This document shows, piece after piece, positions 46,040-55,931 of a DNA stretch of 64,000 bases. Both the position numbers and the translations under genes were made by a program. The DNA lies in assembly GCF_900141635.1 (NCBI RefSeq), contig NZ_FSRH01000008.1, positions 80,632 to 144,631 of the forward strand, given 5' to 3'. The DNA comes from Peptoclostridium litorale DSM 5388 (GTDB lineage Bacteria; Bacillota; Clostridia; Peptostreptococcales; Peptostreptococcaceae). A model generated the notes under the pieces. The model was not told the DNA's origin, did no database searches, and was given only the letters and a program-made list of their open reading frames with translations. The first letter of the stretch is position 1. Each line of letters begins with the position of its first letter.

Positions 46040-47740
46040 TTAAATTTTAAAATGGCTAATATCTTTATGTAATTTTTCGGCTACTCCATTAAGATTTTCC
46101 GTATGCGATTCAACTTCTTCAATCGCGGCAGATTGTTCCTCCATGCTTGCCGATGTCTCTTCTGTTGATGCAGTGGTTTCTTGGATTAATGAAGAAATAT
46201 TTGTTATTGATTCTATTATGTCACTTTTATGTTCGTCTATTTCCTGCGTATGCTCCTTGATTGAATCAACCGATTCCACAAGTTTTTGTATTAGCTCTGA
46301 AGTTTTTTCAAAGACTTCCTTTGTTTCATTTACAGCCGCTCCTTGCTGCTGAACAACTGCATTCACATCATTCATTGTGGAAACAACAGTATGAGCTTTT
46401 TGCTCTATAGTGCTTACCATTTGTTTAATATCTTTAGTGGCGTTTTCAGTTTCATCTGAAAGCTTTCGGATTTCTTCCGCAACTACTGCAAATCCTCTTC
46501 CCTGTTCTCCAGCTCTTGCAGCTTCTATGCTGGCATTTAGAGCCAGTAGATTTGTCTGACTTGCAATATTGTCAATCAATATTACAGTTGTTTCTATGCT
46601 TTTGGAAAAATTGTACATGTCCTGCACTTCTTTATTCACCTCTTTTGAAATGTTTATGTTTTGGAGCATTTTCTCATCAAGCGTTTTGACGATGTCCATT
46701 CCTTGCTTGCTCAACTTATTTGTATTCATCGAAAGGTCTAACATTTTTGACGCAAGATCATCTGTTTCTTTGATTTTATACCCTAGGTCATTTGTCTTTT
46801 CAGATATTTTCTCTGAGTCCTTAGCCTCCTCCATCGAAGCCGTCGCAATCTCTTCTACAGCTTTAGCCACGCTATTTATCGCCATAGAAGTCTCTTTTGT
46901 AATGACTAACAGATTCCCTGAAGACCCTTTTAATGTGTCTGATGAGCCCTGTATGCTGCCGACTAGTTTTTTTAGTGAGTCCTGCATTTGTTTAATCGAA
47001 ATTGAAATTTCGCCGATTTCATCCTTGTATCCCATATGTTTTTTAGAGATTTCACTGCTTAAATCACCGCCTGCAATTGTTTTGAGGGATTCTTTTGCTG
47101 CATTAAGCGGCGTCACTATTGCCTTTGTGATTAAAACTGCAATTGTTAGGGACATAGCAACCGCCAAGGCTATTAGCATTAGGATGTTTCTTACAACAGC
47201 CACGTAATCCTTATCGTTTTGAGCATTTATTTCATCCGCGACAGTCATGTTGTATTCAGCTAATTTTTGAAGACTCGTTTGATAGTTTTCCAAAAGCCCT
47301 TTCGAGGAATTGAGCAGTGCGTAAGCCTCATCCCTTTTTCCGCTTTGAGCCAACTCGACTATCCTGGGATGAACTTCCAGGTAATTTTCTCTGTTTTCCT
47401 TGAACTGATTCAAAGCTTCCACTTCGAAAGGATCGAGCTTTGTATTTTCGTAGTTGGCTATGTCTTCACTGATTTTTTCACTGTAGACTTTCATATTGTC
47501 TAAATATTCTTGCTCAGAAGACATAATCAGATTAAGAAGGTCCGCCTCAAAAGCCTTTATCTGTGTGCGTGCGTCATTAAGCTGGCCTATTGGCTTTAGA
47601 CGGTCGTGAAACATGGTGGTCATGTCGCTATTCGCCTTTGAATTGTAGTAATATCCTACAAGTCCAACTGTGACGATTGCTGCAATCATTATCCCCGCAA
47701 AAATTGCAAGTTTCGTTCTCATTTTAAAATTATTTAACAT
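46040..47740 (-). CDS. Methyl-accepting chemotaxis protein with 4HB sensor
   Basis: A 566-residue receptor. An N-terminal membrane segment (about residues 10-33), a four-helix-bundle periplasmic-type sensor (about 34-175, 4HB_MCP_1 style) and a second membrane segment (about 180-202) lead to a HAMP domain. The signalling tip is conserved: [39 protein letters not shown]. The C-terminal [17 protein letters not shown] provides methylation-type glutamates. GGGGGG six bases upstream marks ATG 47740; the 13-residue longer frame has no site. Ligand unknown. Confidence 0.9.
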   Translation of the reverse strand: MLNNFKMRTKLAIFAGIMIAAIVTVGLVGYYYNSKANSDMTTMFHDRLKPIGQLNDARTQIKAFEADLLNLIMSSEQEYLDNMKVYSEKISEDIANYENTKLDPFEVEALNQFKENRENYLEVHPRIVELAQSGKRDEAYALLNSSKGLLENYQTSLQKLAEYNMTVADEINAQNDKDYVAVVRNILMLIALAVAMSLTIAVLITKAIVTPLNAAKESLKTIAGGDLSSEISKKHMGYKDEIGEISISIKQMQDSLKKLVGSIQGSSDTLKGSSGNLLVITKETSMAINSVAKAVEEIATASMEEAKDSEKISEKTNDLGYKIKETDDLASKMLDLSMNTNKLSKQGMDIVKTLDEKMLQNINISKEVNKEVQDMYNFSKSIETTVILIDNIASQTNLLALNASIEAARAGEQGRGFAVVAEEIRKLSDETENATKDIKQMVSTIEQKAHTVVSTMNDVNAVVQQQGAAVNETKEVFEKTSELIQKLVESVDSIKEHTQEIDEHKSDIIESITNISSLIQETTASTEETSASMEEQSAAIEEVESHTENLNGVAEKLHKDISHFKI

Positions 47741-48211
47741 TTCTATCCCCCCGAAAATAATTGTTTTTTTATATCCCAATGAGACTGGTCACTACAAAGA
47801 AATTGCATACCCGTTTATTGGTAATGAGACTTGTTTCAATAGTGTCACTATACAACAGTACAAAATATAAGTGTTGGAACTAGTTGGTTTGATTAATGTT
47901 ATAGCTATATACTATTAAATTTTCTTATTAATGGTTAATTTGAAAAACACATAAATCTTTATAAGAATAAGAGATTTTTAAATTGTTGTCAATTACTTAT
48001 TCTGGCAAACGATTACATAATTCGACTTTTTATTGTATACCTGCTTGAAATATACATATTTTTCGATGTTTACAAGTTACCCTCTGCACTTTTTAACGGA
48101 AGCGATAATCATATTGAATTTATGGATTAATCACCCTTGCGTGTTTTTATAAAAAACAAGATATGATTATTATTTTTATTTTTCATAAAATAAAATTTGA
48201 ACATACAGATT
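47741..48211. other. Intergenic region before the cold-shock remnant
   Basis: About 470 AT-rich bases containing the promoter region of the chemoreceptor and no recognisable gene. Confidence 0.4.
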
Positions 48212-48253
48212 GTGAACGATACAGTAAAATGGTTTAATGCAGACAAGGGATTT
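48212..48253 (+). pseudogene. Cold-shock gene N-terminal remnant
   Basis: GTG 48212 begins [13 protein letters not shown], the first 14 residues of a cold-shock domain, and the 30 bases upstream (AAAATAAAATTTG) also match the leader of the two intact copies. After GGATTT the match ends abruptly and RNP1 is lost. It is a truncated third copy on the opposite strand. Confidence 0.7.
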
Positions 48254-48512
48254 GTCCCACTATACACGAGATCTCAATTCATATTCACAATTTGTGTACA
48301 TAAAAAGCCAAGTGCTTATCTTTCAATTTTTAAGAAAGTAGTCTGAGCATAATTAAAAGCCATGGGGGAATATAATGTTTACAAACAGCTTTTAATAGCA
48401 GGTGAATTGCTGTAACATGTTAACGTAGGGAAAGTCACAAGTGAATAGGCCCTATGGGTAGTATATCTGGCTTTGTGCCTTTGGAACTATTAGAGGAAAA
48501 GGGGCGATAATT

Positions 48513-49724
48513 ATGTACTATACAAGATTTGACACTATATTTTGCGAGATAATACTGGTGGGAGACGAGCAGGGGCTTGCAAATCTGCATCTGAACACCG
48601 GAAAGGGAAAGCGAACATTTGAGATAGATGATGAATGGATATTGAACGACGGTTTTTTTGCTCCTGCCAGAAAGCAGATAGAGGAATATATGAGCGGTGA
48701 GAGAAGGAGATTCGATGTACGCCTCAATCCCAAGGGCACGGATTATCAAAAAAGGGTTTGGAGCGAGCTGACTAAAATCCCATACGGAAAGCTATACACG
48801 TACAAGCAGATAGCGGCCAACACCGGAAATGAAAGGGCTTCAAGAGCTGTGGGAATGGCCAACAGCAAAAATCCAATACCGATTATAGTGCCCTGCCACA
48901 GGGTAGTCGGGTCAAATGGAAAACTAACGGGTTTCGCCCACGGACTTGAAATAAAGGAAAAGCTTATAGCCCTTGAAAAGGGGGAAAAGTCACCGGGGAA
49001 GGCAGCCGATGAAACACCAATCGGAGAGCTACATGAAAAATTGGGGAGCACGGTGAGAGAAGAACTATTTGAGCTTGCGGACGAAGAGTACAGGAAATTT
49101 CAAATCAAGCTTTGTCCGAATACAGAAAATATTGTAGGAGTAAGGCTTCCACTGCTGAGAAAGCTTGCGCAGCGAATAGCAAAAGGGGACTGGCGAAAAT
49201 ACATGGAGGCAGCAAATGACGAGTACTTCGAGGAAGTCATGCTTCAGGGCATGGTAATAGGAAGCGCAAAGGCGGGAGTTGAAGATGTGCTGAGCTATGC
49301 GGCGGATTTTGTACCCAAGATTGACAACTGGGCTGTGTGCGACAGCTTTTGCGGAAGTCTGAAAATCACCAATAAGAACAAGGCACGAGTTTGGGAGTTC
49401 ATACAGCACTACCTTCACTCGGATAAGGAGTTTGAAATACGCTTTGCAGTTGTAATGCTGCTTGGATATTATATAGATGAATATTATATAGACAGGGTGC
49501 TAAAGCTGCTGGACGGAGTTAGGCATGACGGCTACTATGTGAAAATGGCGGTTGCGTGGGCTGTGTCGATTTGCTTCATAAAATTCCCTGAAAAGACAAT
49601 GGAATACCTTGAAGACAGCAATCTGGACGATTTTTCATACAACAAGTCTCTCCAGAAGATAACGGAGTCACTGAGGGTGGACAAGGAGACGAAACATATT
49701 ATCCGCAGCATGAAACGAAAGTAA
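48513..49724 (+). CDS. Fusion of O6-alkylguanine methyltransferase and AlkD-like DNA glycosylase
   Basis: A 403-residue two-domain repair protein. Residues 1-158 are an Ogt/MGMT-type methyltransferase: a beta-rich N-terminal part, YQKRVWSELTKIPYGKLYTY (about 78-97), the DNA-binding RAVGMANSKNP and the acceptor cysteine C128 in IVPCHRV. After a linker (about 159-173), residues 174-403 match the HEAT-repeat AlkD/DNA alkylation repair family (VGVRLPLLRKLAQRIAKG, DNWAVCDSFCGSLK, RFAVVMLLGYYID). Together they would handle O6- and N-alkyl base damage. Both domains look complete. The frame is open throughout with no internal start needed. The ribosome site is a weak AGGAAAAGGGGCG. Confidence 0.88.
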   Translation: MYYTRFDTIFCEIILVGDEQGLANLHLNTGKGKRTFEIDDEWILNDGFFAPARKQIEEYMSGERRRFDVRLNPKGTDYQKRVWSELTKIPYGKLYTYKQIAANTGNERASRAVGMANSKNPIPIIVPCHRVVGSNGKLTGFAHGLEIKEKLIALEKGEKSPGKAADETPIGELHEKLGSTVREELFELADEEYRKFQIKLCPNTENIVGVRLPLLRKLAQRIAKGDWRKYMEAANDEYFEEVMLQGMVIGSAKAGVEDVLSYAADFVPKIDNWAVCDSFCGSLKITNKNKARVWEFIQHYLHSDKEFEIRFAVVMLLGYYIDEYYIDRVLKLLDGVRHDGYYVKMAVAWAVSICFIKFPEKTMEYLEDSNLDDFSYNKSLQKITESLRVDKETKHIIRSMKRK

Positions 49725-49796
49725 TGAGCATAGAGAAAGAGAATTAGAAAATAAAACGAGCCGTTTAGAAAATAAGCAGAATAGGCGGATATTATC

Positions 49797-50039
49797 ATGA
49801 AAAAGAAGTTGTGGGCAGTAATAATGGCAGTAGCTGCAATTATGGTGGCGATTCCTGTATATAACTTTATTGTTATTACCGCAGCATTCAGCAGTTTAGG
49901 AGACTTGCATGAGGAAAAATTGAAAACTGAGCTAAGCACTGGAGAAAAGGTTTTGTTTATTGAAAGCTATATAGAGGATTTTCCCGACAGCAGTGATGTC
50001 AAGTATGAGATTTTTGAGCTGATTAATCAGTATATATAA
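49797..50039 (+). CDS. Small membrane-anchored hypothetical protein
   Basis: An 80-residue protein with one N-terminal hydrophobic segment (about residues 5-32, which could be a signal anchor) and an acidic extracytoplasmic or cytoplasmic tail (EEKLKTELSTGEKVLFIES). No family recognised. A weak AGGCGG site precedes the ATG. It follows the repair fusion by about 70 bases and ends before a strong hairpin. Confidence 0.5.
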   Translation: MKKKLWAVIMAVAAIMVAIPVYNFIVITAAFSSLGDLHEEKLKTELSTGEKVLFIESYIEDFPDSSDVKYEIFELINQYI

Positions 50040-50044
50040 AACTA

Positions 50045-50096
50045 ATAAGCTATGAAAGGGATGGCGTGATTTCACGCCATCCCTTTCATAGCTTAT
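50045..50096. terminator. 24-bp perfect hairpin between convergent genes
   Basis: Arms 50045-50068 and 50073-50096 are exactly complementary over 24 bp around the loop ATTT. It sits between the small membrane protein and the convergent cyclase gene. No long T run follows, yet the internal CCCTTTC/GAAAGGG tracts and position suggest two-way termination. Confidence 0.65.
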
Positions 50097-50118
50097 GCCT
50101 ATTTCTGAATAAAAACAG

Positions 50119-50760
50119 TTACATGTCTTCTATTGATACTGCTCGTACAGGAGAACCGTCGGCATTTTTGCTTTTGAGGGGCATGACGCTCAGTGTGAAG
50201 TATTCGCTTTCTATGGAGTCCAGATTCGTAAGGTTTTCAATTATCACTATATTTTTTGACAGGAGCGCCTTATGTACTGAAAATGTGGTTGAATCCATTC
50301 TGTCTATTGAAATTGCATCGACTCCAACCCCTTTCAGGTTGAACTCTGAAAGCCATTTGGCCGACTCCTCGCTTAAAGCGGGGAAGCCTTCGTAATATTT
50401 TCCGCTGCCCCAGTAACTGTCCCACCCTGTTCTTATTATTACAAATTCCACATTTTTTATCTTTTCCTCGTGCTGCTTTAGGGTGTCAGCGTCTATTGAC
50501 TGCATACCCGCATCTGAAAAATCGAGGATCACTGCCCTTCCCATGAAATGGCTTATATCCAGGTCGTCAAGATATGGAGCGCCGCTTAGCATATGCGCAG
50601 GCGCGTCCATGTGAGTGCCCGTATGTGAGAACATTGTTATCCTGGCCTCCTGGAAGCCGTCTTTTTCAAGTGTGTTGGCCTTTTCGAAAATTGGCGGCTT
50701 GGTTCCTGGAAAAACAGGCATGTTTGAATGTATAACATGCGTCAGGTCTGTGATTTTCAT
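50119..50760 (-). CDS. Cyclase-family metal hydrolase (kynurenine formamidase-like)
   Basis: A 213-residue protein of the cyclase family (PF04199 type). The metal-binding motif HTGTHMDAPAH (residues 46-56) supplies H46, H50 and D52, and H56 is conserved. The opening LTHVIHSNMPVFPG is typical of kynurenine formamidase-like enzymes, which hydrolyse formamide or cyclic amide bonds. There are no other kynurenine pathway genes here, so the substrate is unknown. A GGAGGGG site precedes the ATG. The start overlaps the stop of a 58-residue ORF. Confidence 0.85.
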   Translation of the reverse strand: MKITDLTHVIHSNMPVFPGTKPPIFEKANTLEKDGFQEARITMFSHTGTHMDAPAHMLSGAPYLDDLDISHFMGRAVILDFSDAGMQSIDADTLKQHEEKIKNVEFVIIRTGWDSYWGSGKYYEGFPALSEESAKWLSEFNLKGVGVDAISIDRMDSTTFSVHKALLSKNIVIIENLTNLDSIESEYFTLSVMPLKSKNADGSPVRAVSIEDM

Positions 50761-50933
50761 AATACCCCTCCGTTATAATGTTTTTTATTTACTATATTAC
50801 TACCATATTTGCTCGATTTGAACAGATTAATCATTTTTACAAAGTATTGCAGCGATAATTCTTCAAAAACATTTCGCTCAAACACTCTGAATGAATTGAT
50901 TCTGGTGAATAGCGCTGAAATCTTTTTTTTCAT
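50757..50933 (-). CDS. 58-residue basic protein coupled to the cyclase gene
   Basis: A minus-strand ORF from ATG 50933 with an exact AGGAGG eight bases upstream. It encodes MKKKISALFTRINSFRVFE and continues to a stop TGA (50759-50757) that overlaps the ATG of the cyclase gene (ATGA). This junction indicates translational coupling. The peptide is basic and partly amphipathic, without a clear membrane segment. I recognise no family. Confidence 0.5.
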   Translation of the reverse strand: MKKKISALFTRINSFRVFERNVFEELSLQYFVKMINLFKSSKYGSNIVNKKHYNGGVL

Positions 50934-51316
50934 GAAATAAAACCTCCTGAACTATAATTATTTGCATGTATTACATGTAATTGTGTTTTAGGCATGGTTG
51001 GTAATTACAAAAACTAAAGTTTGGCATCAGCCCGGTATTTGCCTGTTGCCACAAGGGGGCAAGTAGTGAAGTATAATATATTTTTCTGCATTTCATCATA
51101 AATATATTTATTTTCCAATAAGTATTCGAATAAAGATATCAGTAATAAGGGCATGATCTTCAATTAATCACTTTGAATATCCATCAAAACTCAAAAGCAC
51201 ACGACATTCAAATGGAATTCACACGAAATTCACACCATGGGGATATCATATATACAAATAGAAAGTGCAAGGGCGCAAACACAGAGTAAACTAAAAATTT
51301 GAGGAGGATGATTATC
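50934..51316. other. Intergenic region upstream of the secreted helical protein
   Basis: About 380 AT-rich bases between divergent genes. The last part (51295-51306) holds the GAGGAGG ribosome site of the next gene. No gene or clear promoter pair was recognised. Confidence 0.4.
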
Positions 51317-52294
51317 ATGCTAAAGAAGAAAATGAGAAAAGCGGTAGGGATGATGTTAGTGGCGGCAACACTGTTTTCAAGTTCGGTAAGTTTTGCAAAC
51401 GGGCAGTATGGAAATTGGAACAAGCCGGGTGAGATACATGAACCTGCGGGAATTGAACAGAAACTACAAGGGCTTAGTGACAAGGAAATGGAAAAGGCAG
51501 AAAAAATTTTAAAGAGAATAGAAGACCTCGAGTTCAAACTCGACATGGCATATGCAAAGCTCAACTACATCATAGGAACTGAAAATGGCCATGAGCAAGA
51601 TCACGAGGGAGACATTTGTCATGAGGACGAGATGAGCGATTTTGAAAGATTCCTTCAGGACATGGGAATAATCCACTCAGTAAGCGATCAGGACAGGCAG
51701 ACGCTTGAAGAGCTGTTCACAAGCGCCATAGCGGCTGATGAAAACGGAGAGCATGAGAAGGCCGAAAGGATATGGGACAGGATATTCGGAGTGGTTTCAA
51801 AATATGAAGGAATCCACCACGAGCAGACAATAAGGGACATACCGGTTGAAAAGCTTGCAGAGGAAATACTGCATCACGTGCAGGTTTCTCTAAAAGATGC
51901 TGAAGACCTTGAAAGTATGGTGGAATTACTAAAAGAAGCTCTTCAAAATGAGAACTTTGAGCAGGCTGAAATGCTTTACGGCCAGATAGAAGAGCTTATA
52001 GGGCACTACCAGAGTCAGAATGAAGAGAATATAAAGCCTGAGATGACTAAAGAGATATTCGAAGAAATGGTTTCGAACATGGAGATGGAGGGTCACATAT
52101 CAAGCCAGGATGCGCAGACTTTAAGGGAGCTTTTCCAGGCATTCGAGCAGGCTCAAGCTGCAGGAAGCTTTGAAGAGGCGGACAAGTGGATGAAGAGAAT
52201 AGAAATGGCATTCGAGGAGATATTCCAAAGCATAGAAAATAGTCAAGGCGAGCAGTTAATCGAAACAGTTGAAATGCAGCCGGTTGAATATTAA
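51317..52294 (+). CDS. Secreted acidic helical protein
   Basis: A 325-residue protein with a signal peptide (about residues 1-28, ending SVSFANG). The mature part is almost wholly alpha-helical and acidic, with coiled-coil stretches (LSDKEMEKAEKILKRIEDLEFKL) and a repeating unit of about 85-100 residues: a turn such as VSDQDRQTLEELF or ISSQDAQTLRELF, followed by AxxxGxxExAExxWxRI. These units, seen near residues 115, 185 and 255, resemble TPR-like helical pairs. No anchor domain is present. Function unknown; a periplasm-side chaperone or binding role is possible. GAGGAGG is spaced for ATG 51317. Confidence 0.65.
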   Translation: MLKKKMRKAVGMMLVAATLFSSSVSFANGQYGNWNKPGEIHEPAGIEQKLQGLSDKEMEKAEKILKRIEDLEFKLDMAYAKLNYIIGTENGHEQDHEGDICHEDEMSDFERFLQDMGIIHSVSDQDRQTLEELFTSAIAADENGEHEKAERIWDRIFGVVSKYEGIHHEQTIRDIPVEKLAEEILHHVQVSLKDAEDLESMVELLKEALQNENFEQAEMLYGQIEELIGHYQSQNEENIKPEMTKEIFEEMVSNMEMEGHISSQDAQTLRELFQAFEQAQAAGSFEEADKWMKRIEMAFEEIFQSIENSQGEQLIETVEMQPVEY

Positions 52295-52302
52295 TATCAA
52301 TA

Positions 52303-52347
52303 AACAATTATCAGGGAAACGGAGAATCCGTTTCCCTGATAATTGTT
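52303..52347. terminator. 21-bp terminator hairpin
   Basis: Arms 52303-52323 and 52327-52347 are perfectly complementary, closing on GAA and ending in GTTTTG. It lies between the secreted helical protein and the convergent response regulator and has flanking A/T runs suitable for both. Confidence 0.85.
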
Positions 52348-52386
52348 TTGCAGAGGCTTCTTTTGGAATGCGGATTGCAGCTAAAC

Positions 52387-53220
52387 TTATTGTGTTGTGT
52401 AAAATATAATCCCATCTATGAATTTCTTGCAATTTATTTTACCTCGAAATTTGCTTTTTCCCCGTATGAAATCCATTTCCTTTTTTACCTGCTGGAAACT
52501 GTAAATGCCGTTGGAATACTCGGCAAAGGCATTGCTCTCTTGATTTTCTATGCCCAGATTGGCTATGTTGGACATTCCAAGCGCAGCAGTTCGCCTTATG
52601 CGCTGCTCCATGGATTTTGGACTGTCTGAAAATTTATGGCAGAGTTCCTTGAGTGTGTAATCAGACATGTTCTTGCCTGTGTCAATTAAAAACTTTACTA
52701 TTTGAATGATGTCGCTGCTCCCAACCGTTCCGGCCACGCCCATGCTTTTCATTACACCTTCAAGTGAACGGTCTATATTGCTTTTAATATGGTGTTCGAT
52801 ATCGCACTTGCTGAAATTGACGATCTTTTGTATTTGTTCAAAGGCCATTCTCAGTTCGATTTTATGCTTGACCCTCTTTATCACATTTTCAATCTCAATA
52901 GCATTTATGGGTTTATTGACGTAGTATTCTACTCCCTCTTCGTATGCTTTTGCGGTCATGTGTTTTGAGTGTACTTCTGATATCATTATGAACTGGACTT
53001 TAGGATATTTTCGTTTGATGTCTCTCACTATGGATATGCCGTATCTTTGAGGTATCATCAAATCAAGAATCACTATATCAGGATGCAAGCTTTCTATTTG
53101 TTTTACAGCATCGACGCCGTTTTGAGCATGCCCTACAATTTCAGCGATCATGTTATCTTCTATTATCTTTCTCAATTCCATTATTATATTCATATCCCCT
53201 TCAGCTATGAATATTTTCAT
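52387..53220 (-). CDS. Response regulator with YcbB-type output domain
   Basis: A 277-residue protein. Residues 1-120 are a receiver domain with the phosphoacceptor D53 in VILDLMIP, S81-region MISE and K103 in VNKPI. Residues about 125-275 match the YcbB/GlnL output domain (SDIIQIVKFLIDTG, KSMEQRIRRTAALGMSNIANLG), as in regulators of glutamine utilisation in Bacillus. The first acidic pair is EGD in place of the usual DD. No sensor kinase lies next to it, and it is convergent with the secreted protein gene, so its signal is not known. Confidence 0.85.
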   Translation of the reverse strand: MKIFIAEGDMNIIMELRKIIEDNMIAEIVGHAQNGVDAVKQIESLHPDIVILDLMIPQRYGISIVRDIKRKYPKVQFIMISEVHSKHMTAKAYEEGVEYYVNKPINAIEIENVIKRVKHKIELRMAFEQIQKIVNFSKCDIEHHIKSNIDRSLEGVMKSMGVAGTVGSSDIIQIVKFLIDTGKNMSDYTLKELCHKFSDSPKSMEQRIRRTAALGMSNIANLGIENQESNAFAEYSNGIYSFQQVKKEMDFIRGKSKFRGKINCKKFIDGIIFYTTQ

Positions 53221-53457
53221 TTTTACAACCCCTCCAACATGAAATTATATATAGCAAAGTTCCCTGTTAAAAACCATTGTACCACAAATACGGATTGAAT
53301 GTTTGGTTGTAGGACAATTTATTGAAAATAAATTTGATTTCCTAAATGGAATACATTAAAAAAAGAGATGTTAATTTTCACCGTATACAGATATTCTAGA
53401 AGGAATTCAAAATATGGTACAATTATTACAGACTCATTTTGTTTGGAGGAGGAAAAT

Positions 53458-54135
53458 ATGAAAGAAAGTATACTTATAGCGGAAGACGAAGACAGGCTTA
53501 GGGAGATTGTAAGGGAATACCTCGAGGATGAGGACTTTAAGGTGCTTGAGGCGGCAAACGGCAGGGAGGCAATTGAAATCTTCCAAAGCGGTAGCATAGA
53601 CCTTGTACTCATAGACATAATGATGCCTGAAATAGACGGCTGGAGCCTTTGCAGAAAGCTCAGGAAGGAATCGGACGTTCCCATAATAATAATCACGGCA
53701 AGGTCTGACGAGGACGACAAGCTCATGGGATTCGAGCTTGGAGCGGACGAATATGTTACAAAGCCTTTCAGCCCCAAGGTTCTTGTGGCAAGGGTCAAAA
53801 GCCTTTTGAAAAGGGCCAAGGGGACTTTAAACAGGGAGGAATACATAATAAGCGAGGGAGAGCTTGTGATAGACAAGAAGGCATACGTTGCAAAGCTCAG
53901 GGGGGAGGACATCGGGCTCACACCGAGGGAGTACGAGATACTTCTCCACCTGCTTTCAAACAAGGGGAACGTGCTTACGAGGGAGAACCTTCTGGACAAT
54001 ATATGGGGGTACGACTACTATGGCGACGGCAGGGTAGTCGACGCCCACATAAAAAAGATAAGGAAAAAGCTCGGCGACTACGGCCAATGCATAAAGACCG
54101 TGTTAAGGGCCGGATATAAATTCGAGGTGAACTGA
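53458..54135 (+). CDS. OmpR-family response regulator
   Basis: A 225-residue regulator. The receiver domain (1-120) has acidic residues E9-D10, phosphoacceptor D53 in LIDIMMPEIDG, T in IITAR and K in YVTKPFSP. The C-terminal winged helix (about 130-223) shows LTPREYEILLHLLSNKG and the recognition helix VVDAHIKKIRKKLG. Phosphorylation by the coupled kinase should promote DNA binding. GGAGGAGG precedes ATG 53458; the frame from 53368 has none. The stop overlaps the kinase start (ATGA). Confidence 0.93.
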   Translation: MKESILIAEDEDRLREIVREYLEDEDFKVLEAANGREAIEIFQSGSIDLVLIDIMMPEIDGWSLCRKLRKESDVPIIIITARSDEDDKLMGFELGADEYVTKPFSPKVLVARVKSLLKRAKGTLNREEYIISEGELVIDKKAYVAKLRGEDIGLTPREYEILLHLLSNKGNVLTRENLLDNIWGYDYYGDGRVVDAHIKKIRKKLGDYGQCIKTVLRAGYKFEVN

Positions 54136-55889
54136 TGAGAAAAACGGGAATAACTACAAAGCTGTTTGCAATGCTGCTTGTCACTTTCGGAATGATAATA
54201 GGGGCGGTTCTCATAGGCTCTGCATATTTTTTCGAGCCGTACTATGTGGACAAGAAGATAGGCGGGCTTGAAAAGAAGATTTTTGAATTTCTGGACGAGA
54301 ATGCAAGGGGAGGCCATATTGAAGATTTTGAACTCGTCGAAAGGGCAAAGGTGTTCTCATTCGAAAACGAAAGCCCACTTGCGATAATGAAGGGCGGGGA
54401 GATGTTCTATCCGTTCAGAAGGTATGCCGTGGAGCTTGAAGGCGATTTCGGGGTTTCTCCAGTTGAGTTAAACAGTATACTTTTCCAGATTCAGGACAGG
54501 GGAATGGACATAAGAAATGGCATGGAGATGTCTATTTTTGGATTTTGGGACGAAGGGCAGTTCATGGCCGTTTCAATCGACGAGCCGCAAGATGAGGAGC
54601 TTGCAAGGCTTGCATTTGACTTTAAAAGGGAAGCTTCTGACTTTGTAAGGATTACAGGAAGGGTAATATCGCACGAAATGCCGGAGTACGATCCGGGTTC
54701 GATATACAGGCAGGACAAGCTCTTTGAAATGACACAGGCCTATGCATCGGGTCAAGAGCCACTGCCGGATGACGTGGCAATAAAAGAGGAAGAGGACAGG
54801 ATGACCGGAATAAAGAATTACCTGATTGCAGTGCCGTATGAGGGGAAATTCGCGTTTTGCCTTTTCAGCATGCAGCCCGTCAGCGACGTCATATCACTAA
54901 TACCTGGATTCATGAAATACGTGGTGCTCATGGCAGTTATACTCGTGGTTGGCATTTCGTTTGTGATAGCCAGGATAATAGTGAAACCCATAATAAGAAT
55001 AAGCGTTGCGGCCGAGAAGATGGCGAGGCTTGACTTTAGCGAAAGGGTGGACGTTAAGTCGTCTGACGAGCTGGGGCTGCTTTCGGGAAACCTCAACACA
55101 ATGGCAGACGAGCTAGAGTACACTCTTGAGGAGCTTGAAAAACGAAACAAGAGGCTGCAGGAAGAACTCGACAGGGAAAAGCTTTTGGAGCAGGCCAGAA
55201 AGAGCTTTGTAGCAGACGCATCGCACGAGCTCAAGACGCCTCTGGGGATAGTCCAGGCGTACACCGAAAGGCTTGAGGACAAGTTTATAAAGGACGAGAA
55301 GGCAAGGCGCTATGCTGGGATAATACTGGATGAAAACAGGAAGATGAACAAGCTCATAAACGACCTTTTGGAGCTTTCGAAGCTAGAGTCCATGACATAC
55401 AGACTCAGCAGGAATGAATATGACATTTCAGCCGACATTTTTGACATAGCTCAAAGGTTTAATCCTCTGTTCGAGGAAAAGGGCATAGAATTCGGACTTG
55501 ACATTCAAAATGGAATCCATGTGGATGCGGACCCTGAAAAGATGGGCCGAGTCATTACAAACATGATATCAAATGCCTTGAAGTACACGCCGTCTGGAGG
55601 AACGGCGCAGCTGAAGTTTGGAAGAGGCAGCGGCAAGGCTCGCTTTGGAATTTCAAACGAGGTTGAAGATATCGGGAAAATAGACATGGAAAAGATATGG
55701 GACAGGTTCTACAAGGCGGACAAGGCGAGGAGCAGGAAAATGGGGGGGACGGGACTCGGGCTTTCAATAACAAAGAGCATACTAGACCTTCACGGGTTCG
55801 AATCTGGAGCGCTTAAAAGCGAAGGGAGCATTGAGTTTTATTTTGAAATCGAAGAATCGCATAGATGCGAAATTGCAAGAAAAGTATAA
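54135..55889 (+). CDS. Membrane sensor histidine kinase
   Basis: A 584-residue kinase, partner of the preceding regulator. One membrane segment lies near residues 12-33 and another near 258-282, enclosing an extracytoplasmic sensor of about 225 residues of no recognised type. A HAMP linker, a coiled coil (EELEKRNKRLQEELDREK), the HisKA motif FVADASHELKTPLG (phosphohistidine near residue 361) and the HATPase boxes (NMISNALKYTP, RFYKADKARSRKMGGTGLGLSI) follow. All catalytic motifs are intact. The target genes are unknown, but the propeller surface protein downstream is a candidate. Confidence 0.92.
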   Translation: MRKTGITTKLFAMLLVTFGMIIGAVLIGSAYFFEPYYVDKKIGGLEKKIFEFLDENARGGHIEDFELVERAKVFSFENESPLAIMKGGEMFYPFRRYAVELEGDFGVSPVELNSILFQIQDRGMDIRNGMEMSIFGFWDEGQFMAVSIDEPQDEELARLAFDFKREASDFVRITGRVISHEMPEYDPGSIYRQDKLFEMTQAYASGQEPLPDDVAIKEEEDRMTGIKNYLIAVPYEGKFAFCLFSMQPVSDVISLIPGFMKYVVLMAVILVVGISFVIARIIVKPIIRISVAAEKMARLDFSERVDVKSSDELGLLSGNLNTMADELEYTLEELEKRNKRLQEELDREKLLEQARKSFVADASHELKTPLGIVQAYTERLEDKFIKDEKARRYAGIILDENRKMNKLINDLLELSKLESMTYRLSRNEYDISADIFDIAQRFNPLFEEKGIEFGLDIQNGIHVDADPEKMGRVITNMISNALKYTPSGGTAQLKFGRGSGKARFGISNEVEDIGKIDMEKIWDRFYKADKARSRKMGGTGLGLSITKSILDLHGFESGALKSEGSIEFYFEIEESHRCEIARKV

Positions 55890-55931
55890 TAGATATTACG
55901 GGTACCCAAAGTATAATCGGAGGTGGTTTAC

